64,000 nucleotides of DNA, from the NCBI GenBank assembly GCA_001574975.1, contig KQ965788.1, forward strand, positions 194,105-258,104. The letters run 5' to 3'. Below are positions 57,449 to 64,000 of this stretch, in pieces. The first letter of the stretch is position 1, and each line of letters starts with the position of its first letter. Below the pieces are notes generated by a model. That model had not been told where the DNA came from and ran no database searches. It saw only the letters and a list, made by a program, of their open reading frames with translations. Made by a program: the position numbers and the translations under genes. The stretch is from Gonapodya prolifera JEL478. Lineage: Eukaryota; Monoblepharomycota; Monoblepharidomycetes; Monoblepharidales; Gonapodyaceae.

Positions 57449-59120
57449 ATGGCAAACAGCGACCAAGACCAGGCAGTTCTGGTGGAGCTTGTCCGGCGTG
57501 TCACCCGCGCGTTCTACACGCATCCCCACATTCTCATCATGGACTTGATTGCTGCAAAAGGCGAACTGCGAGACGAAGAGCTCGTGGCCGCGACAAAGAT
57601 CCCATCAAAGGAGCTGGCGAGGTTCTGTCAGAAACTCAAGGAGGATCGACTTCTTTCCTCGTTGGTAGATTCCTGTCAAGCGTGATTCCTTGGTGCTCTT
57701 CACAAAAACCGCTCCTGTCAAAACTTGCAGGGAATCGAAAGAGACCAACATCAACCAAAAAATCCTGCAAAGAAATACGTGAGATATTCTTTCTCGGTTC
57801 TCCGTCTAAGCTCTACGCTGGACTACTTTGCTGGGCCGGATTTGTAGATACTATATCGATTTCATCGAATTCATCAATGCGGTGAGATTGCGAATCGCCC
57901 TCGTGAACCGAAGAATTCAACGAGATATCAATGCGGTGAGTGTTCTGGTTGTTGTACCAGGAGTCCGTTGATGCTACATCCAATCCACGGGAAGGCTGAA
58001 GAACGACAATCCTTCCGGTGCCCAATCTGCAGACGCACATACGACCTCACAGACGCGCAGCGACTCTTGGACTATGCTACCGGTGAAATTCGCTGCGAAG
58101 ATGACAAAGAGATATTGGCAATCGAGGGGGACAAAGCTCTTAGCAAGATGACACACGAAACATATCAGAAGTTCGCTAGGCAGACCGAAAAGCTTGTCGA
58201 GCTTTTGAGCAAGACGGACTCCATGAAAATTGAGGCGTGAGTTGGGCGGATGTTTCTACCCAGTCGAAATTTGCTCATCTTTGGGTGGATGGATCGCGAT
58301 CTTTTAACATGTGGGGCCAGTCACAAACGGGCCGAGAAACTCACAAAAGGTACGTTTTAATGCGATCTGAGACTCTATTTGTGACTTAAAATTGGTTGCT
58401 TCGCCTCTAGAGCAAAAGCAACTTCTCCGAGCCGACAAACCTCTTGTACCGGAACGTAAAATCGCGGTGCTTCTTCGGGATCCAGCAAATTCCTCACTAG
58501 GAAGTGATGGAAAAATCAAAAGCGAAGCGGGTCCTGCGTAAGTCCCACGATATGACTATCTTAAGAACTGGTTGGTTGATAAAATCCTTCCAGCAAAGTT
58601 CAGGAGCTACCAATCTGGCATCAATTCAGTACTGTGACTGGAGAGCGCATTGTGAATCCGAAATCTACAAACCCGACAGGCGGAGTATCTGGATCTTCGA
58701 CGCACGTGCCCCCCGATGCAGAGACCGACGAGAAGCAAAAGCATGGTGGGTCTCTTTTTTTTTTTTTAGTCGTGCTGGAATCGAGCAGAGTTCTACACCT
58801 GCATTTTCCCCGACAAATGCTGCACAGACCTGGCCGCATATCTCGCAAACTACCAGGGCAATGCGGCGTCATCGGACGCTGAGTCAGATGAAGAGGATTT
58901 TTCTGACGTCGGGTCCACGATTGCTGCGACACCAGCTGATACCGCAAGCCCCAGCTACGCAGGAACCCCAGCCTATTCTGGGCCGGCCGGGATGGCTCCG
59001 GGGGGATACGGCAACGGAAATCATGAATCGGGAGATGAGGAACGGCAGGTTAAGAAGGCGAAAGTGGAAGACAACACTGTCGCAGATGAAGACGACGACG
59101 ATGACTTTGAAGATGTCTAA
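57449..59120 (+). CDS. TFA1: TFIIE alpha subunit (general transcription factor)
   Basis: TFIIE-alpha recruits and regulates TFIIH at RNA polymerase II promoters. The winged-helix start is MANSDQDQAVLVELVRRVTR, then LMDLIAAKGELRDEELV-type sequence and ELARFCQKLKEDRLLS. After NTYYIDFIEFINAVRLRIAL comes a zinc ribbon (FRCPICRRTYDLTDAQRLLD ... EIRCEDDKEI), a WHQFSTVTGERI motif typical of the family, and an acidic end (DEDDDDDFEDV). Two oddities: a 16-nt GT...AG segment (57665-57680) breaks frame between LLSSL and RDSLVLF, and the fourth zinc-ribbon Cys is Asp (GAC, 58103-58105). Five or six normal introns; one has a T15 acceptor tract near 58755. Confidence 0.85.
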
Positions 59121-59370
59121 AGAGCATTGGTTGGGCTTTCCCGATTGGAGCTCAAGTAGCATTCGAAAAATATGGTACATCGTCTGGTCACGAATTACCC
59201 ACTTCTGTGCATGTACATATATTAGAACATATTATCTGTGGGGTATAGTGAGAGTAGATCTCATGTTGAATAAATGATGACTGTTGGCACGCTCCGGTGC
59301 TCGTCCAGTTCGAACTTCGAGATCATGCGCATGCCCACACTCGTCCCCATTTGTGTGCACTGGGTTAGCG

Positions 59371-61131
59371 TCACAGCCCGTGAGCCTCAAGTGTCAGTTC
59401 ATCATCGTCCTCGTCATTTCCAGCCTCCTTGGCCAATCTTTGAAACGTCCATGAAGGATCCAATCGTTCACCGTCCAGCAGTAAATGGACACGTGGCACA
59501 GCGTCCTCAGCGACATTAAGCGCCTTGCAGTATCGTTCCACGAATCTGCCAACTGTCGCGGTCTTGGTTCGTAGTGATAAAAAAAGTTAGTTGGCGACCA
59601 TTTCGGAACCAGCATTTTCAACCGATATTGCAACACTCACCGTGAGGACTTTGGCTTGCCAACCATGCACGTCTTCCCGTCCTTTGACTGTAACCCTCAG
59701 CGTTTCGCCTTGAGACTCTTCCACATCTGGCTCTGGCGTCAAATCTCGCGAAATTGAACCACTTAGCAGCCTCGCAGTCCTCGCAGCGTCGAGAGACTGA
59801 AACTCCATATACTGTGTTTGAGTAAAGGCCGCTACGGCAATACGGGTTGTTTGAGTCGTTGTAAAGATCTATCAATATGCCATGACACAGAACTCACTCA
59901 AGTACACGGATGCTTGACTCTTTTCGAGCAAACTGCCCATTGTCAACGAGCCCAAGGCCTTCACTCCGCTCCTTGTGGCGAGAACAATGTCGGCGGGATC
60001 CAACCCTTTGGCGTGAGCGAATTGTTGGGCGAGAAGATCAACCCGTTGGGACTGATGTTGTGAATAGCGAGTTAGATAAAACTGCTACCAGTCAGAGGCA
60101 TGAGCACTCACTACTTTGATCTTGAATTTGCTATCCTTGGTTTTCCGACCAGTCCCACTTGTAGCTGGTCCCGCCGGCACGGTTTCCTTCTCCCATGGTT
60201 TCACAACCACCAACACGACCTTCTCACCATCAGCGGTGCTGTTCGTACCCGCAGCTGTCATGACTCGCTGCTTGGCCCTCTGCGCCGCCTCGCGCAGAGC
60301 GGGGTCGAGTGTTTCATCATCATCGTCGGAGACAGAAAATGAGGAGTCGTAGGTGAGGTCGACATTAGGTTCGATGGGGACATTGGTTGGCTTCATGGAT
60401 CTTCGAGGAGAATGATGAACGTTATTCGATATCAATTTCACCCTCGCGATGTTCGTCTGCAGCCAATCTCGCCCCTCACATATCCTTGGCGAGATCTTCA
60501 AGAATCTGCTTGCTAGGCATGTCTGAGACTGTAACTTCCTCGTCACTATCTGAAATAGCGAACGGTTCCGTTCCAGTGGCTTTTCGAGCGAGTGACCGGG
60601 GTTGCTTGCCGTCGTCCATATCGGACTCGGACCCATCTGACGAAGAATCATCGATATCACGGATCTTAAAACTATTTCTTTTTTCGAGGAAGGCGTTGTT
60701 GGACGAGTTGGGGATTCCTCGTCCCCGACCACCAAAGTCGTGATCGAGTCGTTCGCGAGGAGCCCCGGCTGGGCTTTCCTCGGCATCGGAGTCCGATATA
60801 CGTCTCTTTTTGTGAGCGGCGAGCATCAATTTGCTGGATGCGGCGTCTTTCTTCTTCGCTGCAGAGGAAACGATTTAGCGTACACTCTCCCATGCGAAAC
60901 TAGGAGCTAAAGAGACTCACGCAGTCGCTTTGATCGGTCAAAAAAATCCAAATCGTCCCCGCTCGAGTCTGAATCGTTTCCTCGGTCGTCCAGTTCCGGC
61001 GTTGCCGGTCTCACGGGTTTCGGTGGTGAAGAGGGTGGATGGGACGCAGACGAGGATTCGATCCGCATGGCCACTGAGCGCCGAGCTCCGCGTACTGCGG
61101 GGGCTCCTCTTCGCGAGGCTCGAGGTGGCAT
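59371..61131 (-). CDS. Rad60/Esc2/NIP45-like protein with two SUMO-like domains
   Basis: Family members act in genome stability by contacting the SUMO machinery (Ubc9). The N-terminal half is disordered and acidic/basic (MPPRASRRGAPAVRGARRSV; DDRGNDSDSSGDDLDFFDRS; AISDSDEEVTVSDM, a SUMO-interaction-like acidic-hydrophobic patch). The first SUMO-like domain is FKIKV joined to SQRVDLLAQQFAHAKGLDPA then DIVLATRSGVKAL. The second is LRVTVKGREDVHGWQAKVLT ... VGRFVERYCKALNVAEDAVP then RVHLLLDGERLDPSWTFQRL, ending ELTLEAHGL at 59371. The order matches Rad60/NIP45. Five or six introns. Tail-to-tail with TFIIE-alpha (about 250 bp). Confidence 0.75.
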
Positions 61132-61219
61132 GATTGGGCGACTGTCAAATATTGTGCATGAACTATCAAGTTAGTCATTCTGCTCGCTTTGCAACATAAG
61201 CATAAATAATTTCTCTGCT

Positions 61220-62704
61220 CTAAATTGAAAACAGATCCTCTGCAATAATGCTCATGGAATACATATCCCCCCACTTCAGAGCGCCAAACTGTTTGCCCCA
61301 ACGCTTGCAGCTATTCCTAACCGCATCGAACAGAATCGCCATATTCGGCGCCGGGCACCTTCCCGCATACGACCCGACCCACACAATCTTCTTCGCTGGA
61401 ACCACTCTAACAAAGTGGTCCCACGTGCGTTCGAGCTCCTGTAATGTCTCGGGCGGAAGTATCTCGTAGAGCCTAAGAGGCTGAACCATGATGACACGAA
61501 GGTTAGGCATGTAGCGCGCGATTCCTTCCACGACGTGCTCCATGAGTGCTGGGGAGGAGATGAAAGATCGAGCGAGGGCGGGCCGGAAGGAGACGCAGCA
61601 CCAAAATGTATGTAGACGAGCAAGACCTGCAAGTGGGTCGATACCGTTGAAGGGAGTGTTTGCCGCCTGGTTTGATATCTTTCGCCACATTTCGGGGAAG
61701 AGGAGTGGGCGGCCAAAGTCTGTAACGCCCGAACAAAGAGACGGTATGAAAAAGATGTGTGCGGAAAGGTTGGGGTTCTCAGCCTGCGCCTCTCGGTACC
61801 AGTATTGAATAGAGGTGAGGCGAGTCATTTCGGGGCAGGTTCGAAGATCAGCCGGGAGGTGAAAGAAAAGTCGAAATCCATAATATGAGAGACGTGTCAG
61901 GTTGGGGAATGTGTTGAAGATGTTGGTGAGGGCGGCATCAAACGCTGGGCCGCTTGGGGTATCGTTGTATGTTATCGAGGTGATTGATGGGAACTGTTGG
62001 TTTGCGTGGGAGAGTTGCTTGTGCTCCAGTAGCGTCCCATCAACGTTCACCGAGAATGGCCCACTATGGCGCATGAAGTCCAGAAATTTTTGTACCACGT
62101 CAATACTCGTCACAGCACTCTCCTCGTCGGGTATCTCGTATTCGTCGAGGTGGGCGCCACTGAGGACCAGTTTGACCCTGTCCGTCGTCAATCTCTGCAC
62201 AACGGCCTTTCTTATCGCTATCTCCACGTCGGCCGGTTCACTCGTGGCCAAAAACTCCAGCGAAAGCTCCAAGAAGACCACCCCGGCCACCAAAACCCTA
62301 GCATTGCCACCAACTCTTCTCCATTCGTCCCACAGCATGAGTTCAATCTGCCCTTCGCGGGAGTTTCGAACTCTGCATGGCTCCTGGAGTGGTTTCCCTA
62401 GAACTGGGGAGCGGATGTTGAGTTCCAAGGGGATTCTGCCGTTTCGGTCGGCAGAGTAGTCGGCAGCCTGCTTCCAGGATCGGCAGACCAGGGGTAGTGT
62501 CCAGAACAGGAAACGCGGAGGGAGTAAAAGGAAGATGCGAGATAGAATCTCGAAGGGGAGAGCAGGACTCGGCATCGGATCGGCAGTCAACATCCAGATT
62601 GGTTGGGTTGGGGCTGTGGCCGTTTCTCCTCCACCCTTCCTCTCGGATTCTCCCGGCAATGGCGTATTGAATTTGTGAAGCGACATGGTAAGAGTCGTGT
62701 GCAA
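61220..62704 (-). CDS. F-box protein, single exon, 494 residues
   Basis: An F-box close to the N-terminus (SPALPFEILSRIFLLLPPRF then TLPLVCRSWKQAA, about residues 46-80) suggests an SCF ubiquitin-ligase substrate adaptor. The remaining about 400 residues have irregular Leu-rich segments (ALTNIFNTFPNLTRLSYYGF; RYMPNLRVIMVQPLRLYEIL), perhaps degenerate leucine-rich repeats. Lack of introns is unusual beside its neighbours but common for expanded F-box families. The start could also be MSLHKF at 62686. Confidence 0.75.
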   Translation of the reverse strand: MHTTLTMSLHKFNTPLPGESERKGGGETATAPTQPIWMLTADPMPSPALPFEILSRIFLLLPPRFLFWTLPLVCRSWKQAADYSADRNGRIPLELNIRSPVLGKPLQEPCRVRNSREGQIELMLWDEWRRVGGNARVLVAGVVFLELSLEFLATSEPADVEIAIRKAVVQRLTTDRVKLVLSGAHLDEYEIPDEESAVTSIDVVQKFLDFMRHSGPFSVNVDGTLLEHKQLSHANQQFPSITSITYNDTPSGPAFDAALTNIFNTFPNLTRLSYYGFRLFFHLPADLRTCPEMTRLTSIQYWYREAQAENPNLSAHIFFIPSLCSGVTDFGRPLLFPEMWRKISNQAANTPFNGIDPLAGLARLHTFWCCVSFRPALARSFISSPALMEHVVEGIARYMPNLRVIMVQPLRLYEILPPETLQELERTWDHFVRVVPAKKIVWVGSYAGRCPAPNMAILFDAVRNSCKRWGKQFGALKWGDMYSMSIIAEDLFSI

Positions 62705-62917
62705 TGGTCTAATTGATCTGGACTGCTGCGCCTGCTTAAGATGATGCCGCCGTTTATTGTGTTGGTAGTGTTACATAGTCGTGAGGTTATTCAAAGAAAG
62801 AAAAGATATTTGCAGCAATTAAAAGTCTCCCTAAGGTTTGCATTCTTTCAGTCCATTTTCACACTCCTCGGACTCAAACATCCCTGCATCTCCCCTTCAC
62901 ACTCCACCTTCGCTCAT

Positions 62918-64000
62918 TCAATCCTTCCACGGGGTAGGCTCTTGGGCACGGCCTTTCCCCTTTCGCTGGACAGGGGGCTCCTGCTCCTGGGGCTCCCGGT
63001 CTGCCTCCGGGTCCTCGGTGGACTCATTTGGCACATACCTGACAGGCGCCGAGTGATCATGCGGCCCTGAATCTGAATCTCGCTCGGCACTCGCTGGAAT
63101 TTCTGGAGTGGCGAGGTTCGTCCTCGTGCCGGTCGGTAAGATGGACGTGTGTCCCAACATGGCATGAATGACAGCGATTTGCTGGTCACTCGGCGTACCT
63201 TGAGGAGGAGAAGTGAACAAGTTAAGAAATGCTCTGAAGCGGTAGAGTTTGGTATGAAAGATACCTGAGTGCTGTGGGATCCTGCCTGGGTACGAGTGAC
63301 AACCTCGGGGATTGAGCGGCTGATGTTGGATCTCTTGGTTTGGGTCCAGAGACACTTGACCTCTCTCGGCTTCTTGAGTACCTCGATTGGATGGACGGAG
63401 AATTCCTCCACCAACTCCACTTGCTGAGCTGCTTGCAGTACTGTTCTCGCTCAGTGGCAAGTTTCTTGTCTCCTTGCCCAAAGCCAGGTTCAGAGCGACC
63501 AAATAACCCTCGTTCTTTTCAATCGCCCTGTGTATAGTGAATGCGTAAACAAAGCATCAGCAGATTGGATTCGGATCAATTGTTCTCAAACATACCACTT
63601 GAGAATCTTTTCAATGATTTCGTTCTTGAATCTCCTCCTCATATTGATCACATAGACAGAATCCGTTGGCGTCAGAACAGCAATTGGCACAGGTCTTCTG
63701 TCATAGTCCTTCCCTCTGTCATATTTTGGCAAGGTTCGGAGTCAGGCCGACCGCTTTGTACCAATGGGACAGCATCGAGGAAACTTACTCATAAGTAAAC
63801 CTCACTTGCACTGACTCGCAGAAATGAACACTTCGCCTCCTCCTCCCGTCGCTCCTCTGTGGGGTGGACGCTCCGTTAATTCTTGGCGGGGCAGACCGAG
63901 CGCGAACCGGTGGAGAACGCGTCGAACAGAGGCTCTCTGGCTGATCCTTGTCTGATTTGTCTTCGTTCTTGGCAGTATGGTCGGGCTTGTCTGCGCGGGT
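62918..64000 (-). CDS. unknown protein, 5' end beyond the right edge
   Basis: Exons in order from the right edge: a basic Ser/Arg-rich stretch ending RRRRRSVHFCESVQVRFTYE, then DYDRRPVPIAVLTPTDSVYV and NMRRRFKNEIIEKILK, then a Ser/Gly/Pro-rich tail to RKGKGRAQEPTPWKD at 62918. The VRFTYE-DYDRRP block looks like the conserved core of a fungal family, and RSVHF fits the RVxF-type docking motif of protein phosphatase 1; both are pattern observations without a verified family. The middle exons join in frame through introns near 63540-63590 and 63700-63790. The upstream part is not in the window. Confidence 0.5.

Noticed and set aside
1-64000. CRISPR array, bacterial operon or integrated phage
   Set aside because: No short regularly spaced identical repeats and no prokaryotic gene order; all supported genes are intron-bearing eukaryotic genes.

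Overview
The window comes from a fungal nuclear genome. Genes are dense and split by many short GT-AG introns (about 50-90 bp). The proteins include C1-tetrahydrofolate synthase, phosphatidylserine synthase, CTR9, TFIIE-alpha, a TACC-type coiled coil and an Argonaute. A divergent HEM/NAP1-family subunit of the SCAR/WAVE complex, plus a CCDC166/BBOF1-like coiled coil typical of flagellated cells, point to an early-diverging zoosporic (chytrid-like) fungus rather than a mushroom or ascomycete. That placement is inferred from gene content only.

Layout. 1-1.7 kb is AT-rich and non-coding apart from a tRNA-like unit. 1.7-16 kb carries GH29 alpha-L-fucosidase (-), a class III CoA-transferase (-), a C2H2-type unknown (+), trifunctional C1-THF synthase with a mitochondrial-type leader (+) and a long TACC-like protein (-). 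16.4-20.8 kb is a roughly 146-bp satellite split by a decayed PIF/Harbinger transposon with a visible TCA target duplication. 21.5-23.4 kb is a PB1-like unknown (+). 23.4-26.7 kb is gene-poor with dispersed repeats and one small Cys-rich ORF. 27-28.1 kb is an intronless, disabled 3-beta-HSD-like copy followed by a 33-nt poly(A) tract on its own strand, so it is probably a retropseudogene.

28.5-37.5 kb holds Argonaute (-) and CTR9 (-). 38-44.3 kb is a gene graveyard: a broken F-box gene and three tandem CYP7/CYP8-like P450s, of which only the middle one looks intact. 45-52.4 kb has phosphatidylserine synthase (+), NAP1/HEM (-) and a phosducin-like protein (+); the last two are divergent across about 83 bp. 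52.7-56 kb is another decay zone with a viperin-like radical SAM relic, a copied fragment of the phosducin-like 3' end and a MYND-finger gene lacking zinc ligands. 56-64 kb has a coiled-coil protein (-), TFIIE-alpha (+), a Rad60/Esc2-like SUMO-like-domain protein (-), a single-exon F-box protein (-) and a partial gene (-) running off the right edge.

Most intact genes are housekeeping: transcription, one-carbon and lipid metabolism, chaperone and cytoskeleton. The notable content is the pseudogenes and repeats: antiviral viperin, P450s, retroposed HSD, satellite and Harbinger. Exon boundaries were read by eye from GT/AG signals and frame continuity, so gene spans are firmer than individual exons.
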